This document shows positions 7,654-16,406 of a stretch of 64,000 nucleotides of DNA, piece after piece. Under the pieces are notes generated by a model. The model saw only the letters and a list, made by a program, of their open reading frames with translations. It searched no databases and was not told the DNA's origin. The position numbers and the translations under genes are program-made. This DNA comes from Candidatus Woesearchaeota archaeon (GTDB lineage Archaea > Nanobdellota > Nanobdellia > Woesearchaeales > JABGUJ01): contig JABGUJ010000002.1 in the NCBI GenBank assembly GCA_018646625.1, positions 288,843 to 352,842 on the forward strand, in the 5' to 3' direction. Within the stretch, counting starts at the first letter, position 1. Each line of letters begins with the position of its first letter.

Positions 7654-8733
7654 TTAGGTGTACACAACCGAATTGTCTTTTGCATCTGCTATAACTAGAG
7701 GCATTCGTACTTCTCCGTGTTTGTTGAAAGTCATCTGACCGTTCATACCCTCAAAATCTAAAGCAAATATTGTTTCTTTCAAATTCTTTGGTTCTTTGGA
7801 TAATTCATCTAAGATGAGCATCACATCATGACCAAAGGGTGCAAGAAAGTCAGGTTCAACATCGAATGTTGTTCTGTATCGATCAAAAAAGTTATCTTGG
7901 TTGTTATTGATGAATGCTATTGGAACAACAGCAAAAACGTCTTCAAACAAATCTAGTCCTGCTTCTTGTTTAACGAAATCGCTTTGGATATGGATTGTAG
8001 ATACTACAGGAATGTGCGTCATCCCTAACTCTTTTCGTTGACGTAGAATATTAATTAAGTGCGGAGGATAACCTATCACATACAATACATCAGGATTGAG
8101 TTCTCTTATTTTCATTAGACTTGTTCTATAATCTAGTTCTGCAATTTCAAAAACTTCTTCTTGTATTATTTCCCCATCGAAATATGATTCTAACATCGTC
8201 GCCATGGTGTTACCAAACTCGTCAAACACAGTTAGTGTTGCGGCGGTCGTATAGTTTCGGGCTTTCATAAACTGCGCAGTTTTTTCTAGTTGATCTTCAG
8301 GTATAGGCCATACTAAGAATGCATTATCGCTTCTTCTAGAGAACTCGCTCGCAGGTAGTGTGGTTAATGTGGAAAGTAAAGGTATGTCGTATTGATCTGC
8401 AACAGCTAGTAGTGGCATTGAAACTTGTGCTTGTAAAGCTACAATAAGATCTATATCTTGAGTGTCAAGAATTCTTCGAGTTATTGTTATGGCCTCAGCA
8501 GGAATGGTGCGCGTGTCATCAATATGTAAAACCACGGTTGAGTTTAGTTCTTTATGTTTTAATTCTACAGCTCTCAAGAAGTCATGACCAACTTGAGCAG
8601 CTTTTCCTGTTAACGGAAGAACTAGTGCAACATCAAAACTGTCAGATGCAACCACAGATCCTGTAAGGGATTGTTGCCCACCACAAGCAGTTAGTAGGAG
8701 AATTCCCATTAGCACGAAAATTATTTTGTTCAT
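7654..8733 (-). CDS. Type I periplasmic-binding lipoprotein, pair 2
   Basis: 359 residues: lipobox LTAC with Cys17, tag LTGSVV, then a type I solute-binding domain (ALVLPLTGKAAQVGHDFLRAVE). Residues RTSLMKIRELNPDVLYVIGY and the C-terminal MNGQMTFNKHGE are typical of the Leu/Ile/Val-binding class. TATATA at 8755-8763 lies about 27 nt upstream of ATG 8733, so the mRNA is probably leaderless, unlike the other four paralogues, which have ribosome sites. It is divergent from a TrmB gene (8829) and abuts the end of the radical SAM gene. No transporter genes nearby. Confidence 0.85.
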   Translation of the reverse strand: MNKIIFVLMGILLLTACGGQQSLTGSVVASDSFDVALVLPLTGKAAQVGHDFLRAVELKHKELNSTVVLHIDDTRTIPAEAITITRRILDTQDIDLIVALQAQVSMPLLAVADQYDIPLLSTLTTLPASEFSRRSDNAFLVWPIPEDQLEKTAQFMKARNYTTAATLTVFDEFGNTMATMLESYFDGEIIQEEVFEIAELDYRTSLMKIRELNPDVLYVIGYPPHLINILRQRKELGMTHIPVVSTIHIQSDFVKQEAGLDLFEDVFAVVPIAFINNNQDNFFDRYRTTFDVEPDFLAPFGHDVMLILDELSKEPKNLKETIFALDFEGMNGQMTFNKHGEVRMPLVIADAKDNSVVYT

Positions 8734-8770
8734 AGATAAAGGATTAGTTCATAGAATATATATCTTAGTC

Positions 8771-8784
8771 CACCTCAAGGGGTG
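8771..8784. promoter_or_regulatory. Inverted-repeat operator, pair 2
   Basis: CACC and GGTG arms around TCAAGG form an imperfect palindrome between two TATA elements: 8755-8763 for the lipoprotein (minus) and TTTTAATA 8798-8805 for the TrmB gene (plus). It sits about 7 nt upstream of the lipoprotein TATA. Regulatory role inferred from position shared with the other four pairs. Confidence 0.45.
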
Positions 8785-8828
8785 AACAATCGATAGATTT
8801 TAATAGAAAAGGCGTCTACCTACATAAT

Positions 8829-9584
8829 ATGAACATCACAATGCTTGAGAAACTAGGATTTACTAATGGTGAGATACGCGTGTACAGCGCACTCTTAAGA
8901 TTAGGAGAAAGCTCATCAGGTTCAATAATAGTTAAATCAAAAGTTTCTAGATCTAAAGTTTATGAGATCTTGGAAAGATTGAAAGAAAAAGGATTGGTAA
9001 GTGAATGCACTAGATCTGGTGTGAAGCATTTCCAGCCATTATCTCCAAAAAGAATTCTTGATTATATTCATAGAAAAGAGAAAACATTGATGAAACAAAA
9101 AGAAGATTTCAAAGAAGTCTTACCAACACTTATGCAATTACAGAAAGAGAATGAAGAAGAACAAGAGTTGAAAGCGTATGTTGGAATTGAAGGCATTAAA
9201 ACATATTTTGAAGATACACTAAACAATCTAGATGAAAACAATGAATATCTTGCTATGACCTTCTCTGAAAAGTCTTGGCAAAGTAAATCTCTCTCGCTTT
9301 TATTTAAGAAATTTCACCAACAAAGAGCAGAGAAAGGAATCAAAGCAAAAGTTATTACTAATGATAAGAACTTAGAATCTCAAAAACATGTGAATCTTTC
9401 GGAAACGGGATTGTATGAGTTTAAAACAGTTGATGTTGTTCTACCAACAGGGATTGCGATTTCTGGAGATTGTGTTGCAACATTTGTATGGGGAAAAAGC
9501 CCTAGAATCTTCTCAATCCTTTGTAAGAATAATGCAGAACAATATAGAAAATTCTTTTATGATTTATGGAATAAGGGGAATTAG
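8829..9584 (+). CDS. TrmB-family transcriptional regulator (pair 2)
   Basis: 251 residues. N-terminal winged helix (LEKLGFTNGEIRVYSALLRLGESSSGSI... through residue ~75), coiled linker around 80-110 (HRKEKTLMKQKEDFKEV), and a C-terminal sensor region starting GIEGIKTYFEDTL with HQQRAEKGIKAKVI, the form found in archaeal TrmB proteins with a phospholipase-D-like domain. TTTTAATA lies about 27 nt before ATG 8829, so it is probably leaderless. Overlaps the tail of the convergent gene at 9581 by 4 nt. Likely regulates the divergent lipoprotein. Confidence 0.85.
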   Translation: MNITMLEKLGFTNGEIRVYSALLRLGESSSGSIIVKSKVSRSKVYEILERLKEKGLVSECTRSGVKHFQPLSPKRILDYIHRKEKTLMKQKEDFKEVLPTLMQLQKENEEEQELKAYVGIEGIKTYFEDTLNNLDENNEYLAMTFSEKSWQSKSLSLLFKKFHQQRAEKGIKAKVITNDKNLESQKHVNLSETGLYEFKTVDVVLPTGIAISGDCVATFVWGKSPRIFSILCKNNAEQYRKFFYDLWNKGN

Positions 9585-10027
9585 TGTAAAGTTCTTGAAG
9601 GTTGAGGATGTAGGTGTGCAGTGATGCGCGGTTCTTCAGCTGCTGCGCCATCATATTTGAATACTTTTGCAGCAACCCCCTTGATTTCGGTCATACTTTG
9701 TTCTCTAGAGGGTTCGTCTTTATGATGTATTAAATTCCCAAGACTTCCTGCGTAAGCAACCAGTATTTTAAACACAGGAACTGCTAAGTGGTTGAACTGA
9801 GGAGGCATTGCTGTTTCAGTGAAGAAATAGTATATATTGTCTGTGACTCCTTTAGTTAAATCTTCTAGCGTACCAGTGAATGCTTGGTAGAAGCACCGGT
9901 CTAGTTGGACTCTTGCTCTTGGAACTACACGGGCCAAAAGAAATTCTAGTTTTGACTCAACTACATCCGGAGCAAGGTCTACACTTTCATCAAGAGTTAT
10001 GTAATCATGTGGAACTCGATACGCCAT
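9581..10027 (-). CDS. Conserved-looking hypothetical protein, 148 aa
   Basis: I do not recognise this protein. It is predicted soluble and mostly helical in residues 20-115 with no signal peptide, no membrane segment and no obvious catalytic motif; the tail is His/Pro-containing. A TATA-like TATTAAATAA lies about 27 nt before ATG 10027, supporting a leaderless transcript and a real gene. It shares the style of two other unassigned helical proteins in the window (35907 and 61875) but I see no clear sequence similarity between them. Confidence 0.5.
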   Translation of the reverse strand: MAYRVPHDYITLDESVDLAPDVVESKLEFLLARVVPRARVQLDRCFYQAFTGTLEDLTKGVTDNIYYFFTETAMPPQFNHLAVPVFKILVAYAGSLGNLIHHKDEPSREQSMTEIKGVAAKVFKYDGAAAEEPRITAHLHPQPSRTLH

Positions 10028-10161
10028 CAGGCACCACTACTATGTAGTTATTTAATAACATTTCGTTTTGCAAAAACTAGAATTTTTTCAAACTTCTGAC
10101 ACCAATACAGATCCAAACACTTTATAAATATGCAAAAATGGGTTGATGTGGGTGATAAAAT

Positions 10162-10323
10162 ATGGCAGCAACTCCAAAAGCTCCAAAGAAAATGAAAATT
10201 GATTATAACATCGATAGAGGTATTTATGACGATTTTGTCAAAACATGTTCACGTAAAGGATATGCACCAAATATTATAGTTGAAAGAATTATGAAAAAAT
10301 ATGCAGAAACAGGACAAATGTAA
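10162..10323 (+). CDS. Small ribbon-helix-helix-like protein, 53 aa
   Basis: A 53-residue ORF in the 309-nt gap between two larger genes. After a short basic lead (MAATPKAPKKM), the sequence KIDYNIDRGIYDDFVKTCSRK has the beta strand plus helix A pattern of an RHH DNA-binding domain, followed by a turn at GYAPNI and a second helix IVERIMKKYAETG. Ribosome site GGTGAT lies a few bases before ATG 10162, and AT-rich TATA-like TTTATAAATATG lies upstream at about 10120. Probably a small DNA-binding regulator; no toxin partner is adjacent. Confidence 0.65.
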   Translation: MAATPKAPKKMKIDYNIDRGIYDDFVKTCSRKGYAPNIIVERIMKKYAETGQM

Positions 10324-10336
10324 TATTTGTGTTTTT

Positions 10337-11104
10337 TTATTTTGCAAGAACTAGAATAAAACAGTAAGGCACAGAAAGAGGTTCTGTAAAAGAGTTAGAT
10401 AATTCATTTAAGTCTTTGATTAGATTGGTTCTTTTATCGTCTGGAAGTTTTTGAACCCAGCCGTAAGAAGTTACAAGATCAATATAGTTTTGTAATGTGT
10501 AATCAAAGTTAACTTCATAAGTTTTAATGTCTACAGAAGCGAATAGATCAGACTTTTTTAGATCATTGTAATCTTTGTCGGCAGTTTCTTTTACTAAAGA
10601 TCCAGCCGGGCCTCGGTTAACTCCATCGTATTTATCTAGGATTTTACTAACGGCCATGACAAACTCAGACTTTTCTTTTTGTTGATAAGACCAGAATAAA
10701 GCGAGAGTTCCATTCTCTTTTAAGATCCTGTGAACTTTATTGTAGCGATTTTTAGAAGAAACCCAATGCCACGCCATTCCAGAAACAATAAGGTCAAAAG
10801 TGTTTTCTGCCAACTCGGCGTCTTCAAAAGTTCCAACCTTGAAATCAGCGTTAGGACACTTTTCTTTTGCAACATCAATCATTTGTTGACTAATGTCCAG
10901 TCCGGTTACTTTGAATTGTTTTTGTACTAAAGGCAGAGTAGCTTGACCTGTGCCACAGCCTATGTCGAGTATTGTCCCCTTCGGTTTAATATTTGAGAAA
11001 TCAATAATATCAGCAATAAGTTGTTCAGGATAAGTTATCCTTGCAGCATCATATAGCACGCTAATGTTCCCAAAAGCTTTGCCTTCTTCAGGATTTAGTG
11101 TCAT
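10337..11104 (-). CDS. Class I SAM-dependent methyltransferase
   Basis: 255 residues of the UbiE/trans-aconitate-methyltransferase-like type. Motif I ILDIGCGTGQATLPL (about 45-59), acidic residue at GLDIS, and GTFEDAELAENTFDLIVSGMAWHWV covering motifs for the adenine pocket and post-strand 4 are clear. The AWHWV segment is common to small-molecule methyltransferases of this group. The C-terminal third is helical. The gene ends next to tRNA-Met and starts just 13 nt from it on the same strand; both are on the minus strand. The substrate is not identifiable. Confidence 0.8.
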   Translation of the reverse strand: MTLNPEEGKAFGNISVLYDAARITYPEQLIADIIDFSNIKPKGTILDIGCGTGQATLPLVQKQFKVTGLDISQQMIDVAKEKCPNADFKVGTFEDAELAENTFDLIVSGMAWHWVSSKNRYNKVHRILKENGTLALFWSYQQKEKSEFVMAVSKILDKYDGVNRGPAGSLVKETADKDYNDLKKSDLFASVDIKTYEVNFDYTLQNYIDLVTSYGWVQKLPDDKRTNLIKDLNELSNSFTEPLSVPYCFILVLAK

Positions 11105-11116
11105 TTTAAGAAAAGG

Positions 11117-11235
11117 TGCCGCCGGGGAGACTTGAACTCCCGACTTCCGGATTGCTCAAATACTTAGTCATTGCCCGAAGGCTCCTCACTCATATTTTAT
11201 GAGTCCGGTGCTCTAACCAATTAAACTACGGCGGC
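11117..11235 (-). tRNA. tRNA-Met(CAT), probably elongator, with intron
   Basis: On the minus strand GCCGCCG pairs with CGGCGGC; D-arm GTTTAATTGGTTAGAGC; anticodon stem CCGGA/TCCGG with loop CTCATAA (CAT); T-arm GGGAG/CTCCC with loop TTCAAGT; discriminator A. Without its 45-nt intron the tRNA is 74 nt. The 5' end lacks initiator features, so elongator Met is preferred, though tRNA-Ile2 with a modified CAT anticodon is possible. Confidence 0.92.
11153..11197 (-). other. tRNA-Met intron, position 37/38
   Basis: A 45-nt canonical intron. Exon CTCA pairs with intron TGAG, bulges are TA^A and CA^A, and the intron stem begins AATA/TATT. This is the ordinary anticodon-loop location, in contrast with the T-loop introns at 3551 and 4293. 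Confidence 0.88.
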
Positions 11236-11339
11236 ATTAAGCTCTGGTGAGAAGCGGGTAATTTATAAAGGTTTTTATAGGCGTTCTTCGCCACTGTGAC
11301 GTAACAAACTATTTAAATGAGATGGTTCATACTTTTCAA

Positions 11340-12779
11340 ATGAAACTTCAATTAGTGCTTCCACAAGAGGAAAATTATCAACCGCTAAACGAAGGTTGGT
11401 GGCTGCCTTTAGGTCTGACTAGCATAGGTACGTCAGTTAAAGCATCGCATCCAGATGTGGAGGTCGAGATTCTAGATGGGAGACATGTTCCAAATGATGA
11501 GATTTCTAATAGACTTGATGGCGATATTGTAGGGTTTGGTCCTTCAGTAACTAGTTACGTACCTGCATTAAGAATGGCTAAAGAATTGAAAGAAAAATCT
11601 CCAAGTTCTCTTGTTGTTTTTGGAGGTCCGTATGTAACGCCCATGTCTGGAACAATACTTATGAGACGTTCGTTCATAGATGGAATTGTTGCGATGGATG
11701 GTGAAGAGTCTTTAGAGAAGATTGTGGCTGGAGGACTTTCCGGAGAAGTTCCAAATCTTACTTTTGGTGGAGAATTAATTTCAGAAGATCTTCAAGCTCA
11801 TGCCAGAGAACGAGGACTTGATATTGTAAGAGGCCCGGTGAGAAAAACTCCACGTCGAATGATAAGAGTAAAAGATGCACCATTTCCAGATATCTCATTA
11901 CTTCCCGATCTAGAAAAATATTGGCAAGATTTTTGGAGAACATATCCTCAACATGATGGAAAAGGAATAATTGCGACTGCTGCACAGAGAGGATGTACAT
12001 ATAGAGCAAGAAAAGGTGGAGGTTGTTTCTTTTGTAGTAGAGTTGATAATAAGTACAGAGTAACAGATCCTAAAGAGTACGCAGAATATGTTAAGTTACT
12101 TGAGGGGAAATTTGGTGCTAATATTATTGAGGAAAGTTCAGATGATCTAGTTGCAAATAAGAATTGGTTAAGGAGATTTGCAGATGCTTATGAAGAGTTA
12201 GGATTGACTGTTGAATATAGACTATTTGGACGGGCAGATAAAATAGATGAAGAAACAATTTCATTATTAAAACGCATCAGAGCGCAAAGCGTATTTGTAG
12301 GATATGAATCGGGAGATGAAGATATGCTGAAAGTATGTAATAAGAGTTTGTCCCTTGATAGAGCCAGGCATTCTACAAAGCTTCTTGTTAATGCAGGAAT
12401 AGAAGTTGTTGGTGCATTTATCTTGGGTTTTCCCGGAGAGAGTGAAAGAAGTGTGGATAATACAGTTGGCTTTGCTCAAGAGATGTATGAAATGGGTGTT
12501 GGTACAATAAGTTATGCAATTCTTACACCTTTGCCCCCGTCTCCTGCATGGCAATTTATGCGAGCGCAACCATTAGCCGTATTGCAATCTCGTTTAAGAC
12601 GTGGAGTAACTCTCGGCACAGATTATGGTAATAGTGATGTGCTTGATCCAGTTGAACTTCAACAGGACTTTGTTGGAGCGTTTTGCGAAGTAGAATATGA
12701 TTACTTAACAGATAGATTGAGAGAACTATCAGAAATAAGCGAAGTTGATACAGGAGATTTCGTTCCTTCAGCTAATTAG
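11340..12779 (+). CDS. B12-binding-type radical SAM protein with CX9CX2C motif
   Basis: 479 residues. The N-terminal third (to about residue 130) looks like a cobalamin-binding Rossmann domain (GFGPSVTSYVPALRMAKEL, VVFGGPYVTPMSG), followed by a radical SAM domain with Cys219, Cys229 and Cys232 (context RGCTYRAR...GGGCFFC). Downstream VFVGYESGDEDML and GAFILGFPGE are typical of the B12/radical SAM class. The spacing CX9CX2C departs from CX3CX2C. ATG 11340 is chosen over ATG 11322 because TATTTAAA (11309-11316) lies about 27 nt upstream, giving a leaderless start. The substrate is unknown; it might modify a lipid, cofactor or protein. Confidence 0.75.
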   Translation: MKLQLVLPQEENYQPLNEGWWLPLGLTSIGTSVKASHPDVEVEILDGRHVPNDEISNRLDGDIVGFGPSVTSYVPALRMAKELKEKSPSSLVVFGGPYVTPMSGTILMRRSFIDGIVAMDGEESLEKIVAGGLSGEVPNLTFGGELISEDLQAHARERGLDIVRGPVRKTPRRMIRVKDAPFPDISLLPDLEKYWQDFWRTYPQHDGKGIIATAAQRGCTYRARKGGGCFFCSRVDNKYRVTDPKEYAEYVKLLEGKFGANIIEESSDDLVANKNWLRRFADAYEELGLTVEYRLFGRADKIDEETISLLKRIRAQSVFVGYESGDEDMLKVCNKSLSLDRARHSTKLLVNAGIEVVGAFILGFPGESERSVDNTVGFAQEMYEMGVGTISYAILTPLPPSPAWQFMRAQPLAVLQSRLRRGVTLGTDYGNSDVLDPVELQQDFVGAFCEVEYDYLTDRLRELSEISEVDTGDFVPSAN

Positions 12780-13168
12780 AGATTACTTGCTATCTTCTCT
12801 TTGAATTCATTCATTTCGCCTTCTTTATAATCATGTTGTGGCCAGAATTCTAAACCATCATCTTTGTGCCTAGGTATTAGATGTATATGTGCGTGATCGA
12901 TATCCACACCCATAACAGTAACATTAACATAATGACAGTTGGTTGCCTCCTTAACAGCAGAACCAACTTTTTGTACTGCACCCATCATTTCACCAAGAAG
13001 TTCAGGAGGCATAACCCAAATGTTTTTGTGATGGTCTTTAGGAATAACAAGAACATGTCCATTGTTAACTGGCCTTATTTCTAGAAAAGCAAGAAACTTA
13101 TCATCTTCATATACTTTTGCGGAGGGTATTTCTCCGTTAATTATTTTACAAAAAATACAATCATCCAT
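12776..13168 (-). CDS. HIT-family nucleotide hydrolase (Hint-like)
   Basis: 130 residues, the full length expected for a HIT protein. Starts with the zinc-site CIFCKII (Cys4, Cys7), followed by IPKDHHKNI and the histidine triad HAHIHLIPR (His92, His94, His96), where the middle His is the nucleophile on nucleoside phosphoramidates or dinucleotides. It is the last gene of a minus-strand run pgk - hydrolase - HIT with 6 nt to the preceding stop. Its tail overlaps the convergent radical SAM gene by 4 nt. Confidence 0.92.
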   Translation of the reverse strand: MDDCIFCKIINGEIPSAKVYEDDKFLAFLEIRPVNNGHVLVIPKDHHKNIWVMPPELLGEMMGAVQKVGSAVKEATNCHYVNVTVMGVDIDHAHIHLIPRHKDDGLEFWPQHDYKEGEMNEFKEKIASNL

Positions 13169-13174
13169 TTTGTT

Positions 13175-13942
13175 TCACCTCATAAATCGATTGAACCAAG
13201 AGAAAGTTAAAGATATAATTTCTTCTCGGTTTTGTTCAGCAGTAAAGTCATGATTAGCACCTTCAATAAGTTTCAAGTCTTTTGGAAGGTTTGAATCGCG
13301 CAACAGTTCTCGGGCACTAAGCGGAGGAACGCGCCTGTCAGATGCTCCATGAACAATAAGTAAAGGGCAGTTTAATTGTTTAGCATATTCTAAAACTTCA
13401 TACTTCTCCGCATCATCTAAAAAATGTTTGTTAAGTTTATTACCGTTAATGAACGTCGAACCGGTTTTTCTCCATTGCAACATTTCCGTATCAGATAAAT
13501 ATGAATCAATTAGTTGATTAATGTGTGCGGTGGCGTTTAATGTAACTATCGCTCTCACGTTTTGGTTGTCAATACAAGACATGATTGCAACAGAACCGCC
13601 TAAGCTGTGACCTAAGACCCCAATTTTCGATGAGTCTACAGATCCTTCATCTAACATAAACTTAATTGCAGACTTTAAGTCATCAATTTGTTTTGTTACC
13701 GTTGCGTCCTCTGTATCTCCTTCACTAGTTCCGTGATGAGAGAAGTCAAACCTTAAAGTTACAAATCCTTTTTTTGTTAAGGTTGTTGCTAAATAATTAA
13801 TCAAGATATGATCTTTATGATTCATGAAACCGTGACAGATGATTATTGCAGGTAAGTTCTGTGCATTTTCGTAAGGAAAACGCAATACGCCATGCAACCT
13901 CATTCCTTTGCTGTTATCGAAGAAAACTTCTTCTTGTATCAT
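13175..13942 (-). CDS. Alpha/beta-hydrolase (esterase/peptidase-like)
   Basis: 255 residues, cytoplasmic. HGFMNHK gives the oxyanion loop, GHSLGG the nucleophile elbow (Ser113), and HGASDRRVPP and ANHD supply the likely Asp202 and His231, completing a catalytic triad. Closest in style to the dienelactone hydrolase/prolyl oligopeptidase-like esterase group. It starts 2 nt after the pgk stop, so it is coupled to that operon; a metabolic link to glycolysis is not evident. The substrate is unknown. Confidence 0.85.
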   Translation of the reverse strand: MIQEEVFFDNSKGMRLHGVLRFPYENAQNLPAIIICHGFMNHKDHILINYLATTLTKKGFVTLRFDFSHHGTSEGDTEDATVTKQIDDLKSAIKFMLDEGSVDSSKIGVLGHSLGGSVAIMSCIDNQNVRAIVTLNATAHINQLIDSYLSDTEMLQWRKTGSTFINGNKLNKHFLDDAEKYEVLEYAKQLNCPLLIVHGASDRRVPPLSARELLRDSNLPKDLKLIEGANHDFTAEQNREEIISLTFSWFNRFMR

Positions 13943-13944
13943 TG

Positions 13945-15129
13945 TTAATCAAAGAAAAGTTCTGCATTTTTTTCTAATGCAGCAATCGCAGGTAGAGTTT
14001 TTCCTTCTAACATTGTGATGGATGCCCCGCCTGCAGTGGATACGAATGAAATCTTATCTTTTACTCCTGCGTTGTCAATTACAGCAGCAGTATCACCACC
14101 GCCCGCAATCGTTTTTGCATTTATTTCAGCAAGTTTTTTTGCTATCGCCATAGAGCTACGGTCAAAAGGAGTTTTTTCAAATAATCCTAGTGGTCCGTTC
14201 CAGATAACTGTTTTCGCATCGTTTAATATTGATTCAAAGTATGCCGTAGACTCATGTCCAATGTCCAATCCAATTTTATCAGGAGGCATAGAGTATATTG
14301 AAACATCAGTGTTGGGAGAATTTTCTTCAGGTGCGTCTGCGACAACAACATCAGAGGGTAAAACAAGTTTATCTCCTCCTTCTTCAAGTAACCGTTTTGC
14401 TTCTTCTACAAAAGTATCATCACAAAGGGATTTTCCAATCTCAAATTCTTGTGCTTTGTAAAATGTAAAGATCATTGCCCCGCCAAGTAAAACTTTGTCG
14501 GCAGTTTGTAAAAAGTGTTTTATCAAAGGAAGTTTAGTTTCTAATTTAACTCCGCCAAGTACAACCATAAGTGGTTTTTTGGGGTTGTCCAGTTGTAGAT
14601 TAGTTACTTCGTTTTCTACAATCAGCCCTACACAACCAGGAATGTGTTTTGGTATGCCAGTCATTGATGCATGGTTCCTATGAGAGTTGGAGAATGCGTC
14701 GTTAACGTAGAAGTCGGCAAGACCTGCAAGTTCTTTTGCAAAGTAATCATCAGCTTCTTCTTCGCGTTTATCAAAGCGTAAATTTTCTAGCATAAGTATC
14801 TGTCCAGGTTGTAAATTAGAAGCAGCTTCCCTAACTTCATGACCAACAACGTGTTCTAAGTAAAGTACTTCTTTATCCAGAAGTTCAGATAATTTTGTTG
14901 AGACGTTTTTGTTTCGTAACTTTTCAACAACTTGACCTTTAGGTCTGTGATTATGAGAAATAATTATTATTGCAGCTTGTTGCTCAAGCAAATATTTTAT
15001 CGTTGGTAGGCCAGCTAATATTCTAGTATCATCGGTAATGTTTCCATCATCATCTAACGGTACATCAAAGCCAGCTCTAAGAATTACCTTCTTTTCTTTA
15101 ACATTTAGATCTTTTAACGTTTTAAACAC
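13945..15129 (-). CDS. pgk: Phosphoglycerate kinase
   Basis: 394 residues. Converts 1,3-bisphosphoglycerate and ADP to 3-phosphoglycerate and ATP (or the reverse in gluconeogenesis). Recognisable segments: RAGFDVPLDDDGNITDDTRI near the N-terminus, ISHNHRPKG, MLENLRF, VNDAFSNSHRNHASM, VVLGGVKLETKLPLI, and GGGDTAAVI near the C-terminus. A GTG start at 15129 with AAGAGGTGATCCT in front is preferred to an upstream frame extension of 33 codons, which is not conserved and crosses the promoter. First gene of the pgk-hydrolase-HIT run; the GAPDH gene lies 2.3 kb away on the same strand. Confidence 0.95.
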   Translation of the reverse strand: MFKTLKDLNVKEKKVILRAGFDVPLDDDGNITDDTRILAGLPTIKYLLEQQAAIIIISHNHRPKGQVVEKLRNKNVSTKLSELLDKEVLYLEHVVGHEVREAASNLQPGQILMLENLRFDKREEEADDYFAKELAGLADFYVNDAFSNSHRNHASMTGIPKHIPGCVGLIVENEVTNLQLDNPKKPLMVVLGGVKLETKLPLIKHFLQTADKVLLGGAMIFTFYKAQEFEIGKSLCDDTFVEEAKRLLEEGGDKLVLPSDVVVADAPEENSPNTDVSIYSMPPDKIGLDIGHESTAYFESILNDAKTVIWNGPLGLFEKTPFDRSSMAIAKKLAEINAKTIAGGGDTAAVIDNAGVKDKISFVSTAGGASITMLEGKTLPAIAALEKNAELFFD

Positions 15130-15248
15130 AGGATCACCTCTTGAGAACCCTGAAAACTGTAGAATGAGGTGTTTTAAATAGCTTTGGATTACACCAAAAC
15201 CTTTATAAATATAGTTTGGGTTTAACAACTCAGTAGGGGGTAATAATC

Positions 15249-16382
15249 ATGAAAAGGGCATTGACTCTGTTTATAGTTCTTGCATTAGCATTATTTGTAA
15301 TTTCAGGATGTGGTGATTCTTGCGAAAAGCCATACATTCAAGTTGGAGATTCTTGTTGTTTAGACATGAATGATAATTCTATCTGTGATGATGAAGAAGA
15401 GATTCCAGAAGAGGAAGAAATAGTTCCTATAGAAGAACCTGAAGTAGAAGAAGAAGAAGAAGTTGTGGAAGAACAAGTAATAGAAGAACCTGAAGTGGAA
15501 GAAGAAGATGACGTAGTGATTATTACTGAGCCAGAAGAGATTAACGAAACTGAAGAAGAAGTTGAAGAAGGGCCTGAAGTAGTGGAAGAAGCAGAGGAAG
15601 AAGAAACTGAAGATCTTAGTGCAATGGGCAAACACCCTATGTATGTTACTGTTTTCGATATTAAAGATGGTAATGCAGCTTTGATTATAACTCCAAACGA
15701 TAAAGTTGTTATGATTAATGTAGGACCAAAAGGCATTGCAGATTTACTTGGCTATAACTTAAGACATGAGAAAAAGTTAAGTAAAATTGATCATGTGCTA
15801 TTTACAGATTTAGAAGATGATAATGCAGGAGCAATCCAAGAATTGTCTGAAAAGTTTGAGATAGGCCATACATATGATAATGGTGTTACAGGTACTTCAT
15901 CTACAATAAGGATGTATACAGAAACTGTGGCTAATAAAGGCATTCAAAGAGAAGTATTGAACGCAGATAAAGAAATCTATGTTGATCCCTCAATTAAAGT
16001 TGAGTCATTCGTTGTTTATGATTCGGCCAAGAAGATAAAGGGTAAAACAGATAAAATTCTGTATAAGATTACGTTTAGAGATTTTTCAATGTTGTTTACA
16101 GGAGATTGTAAGACAGACACATGTGAGAACTATGTTTTAGAAGCAGACTTAGATTCAGATGTAGTTACTATTCCTGCACACGGTTCAACTAAAGCAAGTT
16201 CTGCAGAGTTTATTAGTGCAGTAGATGCACAAGTAGCGGTTTTGCAAAACGGAGCAGATGCTGGATTGGGTGTGGTAAACGCTTACAAAGATTCCGGAGC
16301 AACAGTATACGATACGTATAAAGAAAAAGAGAACATAGAGCTTACTAGTACAGGAAGTACCTTTACATTTAATGTAAAGTAA
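15249..16382 (+). CDS. Lipoprotein with acidic linker and degenerate MBL (ComEC-C-like) domain
   Basis: 377 residues. Lipobox ISGC (Cys21), then a Cys-rich patch resembling the bacterial 'DSC..PY..VGDSCCLDMNDNSICDDDE' style, a 80-residue Glu-rich linker (about 50-125), and a C-terminal domain like the competence protein ComEC hydrolase: VTVFDIKDGNAALIITPNDKV, MINVGP, VLFTDLEDDNAGAI, MLFTGDC. The metal-binding HxHxDH is replaced by TDLEDDNAG, so zinc hydrolase activity is unlikely. Ribosome site GTAGGGGGT precedes the ATG. Followed by a paralogous gene at 16407, 24 nt away, probably cotranscribed. An exposed binding or scaffold role is inference. Confidence 0.7.
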   Translation: MKRALTLFIVLALALFVISGCGDSCEKPYIQVGDSCCLDMNDNSICDDEEEIPEEEEIVPIEEPEVEEEEEVVEEQVIEEPEVEEEDDVVIITEPEEINETEEEVEEGPEVVEEAEEEETEDLSAMGKHPMYVTVFDIKDGNAALIITPNDKVVMINVGPKGIADLLGYNLRHEKKLSKIDHVLFTDLEDDNAGAIQELSEKFEIGHTYDNGVTGTSSTIRMYTETVANKGIQREVLNADKEIYVDPSIKVESFVVYDSAKKIKGKTDKILYKITFRDFSMLFTGDCKTDTCENYVLEADLDSDVVTIPAHGSTKASSAEFISAVDAQVAVLQNGADAGLGVVNAYKDSGATVYDTYKEKENIELTSTGSTFTFNVK

Positions 16383-16406
16383 GAAAATTTGATTAGGTGG
16401 AAAGAA

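Noticed and set aside
15130-15228. N-terminal 33-codon extension of pgk
   Set aside because: The segment spans the promoter; a GTG with a strong ribosome site gives the conserved N-terminus.
15338-15736. Ser/Thr-rich ORF on the minus strand
   Set aside because: It is the antisense shadow of the Glu-rich linker of the lipoprotein at 15249.
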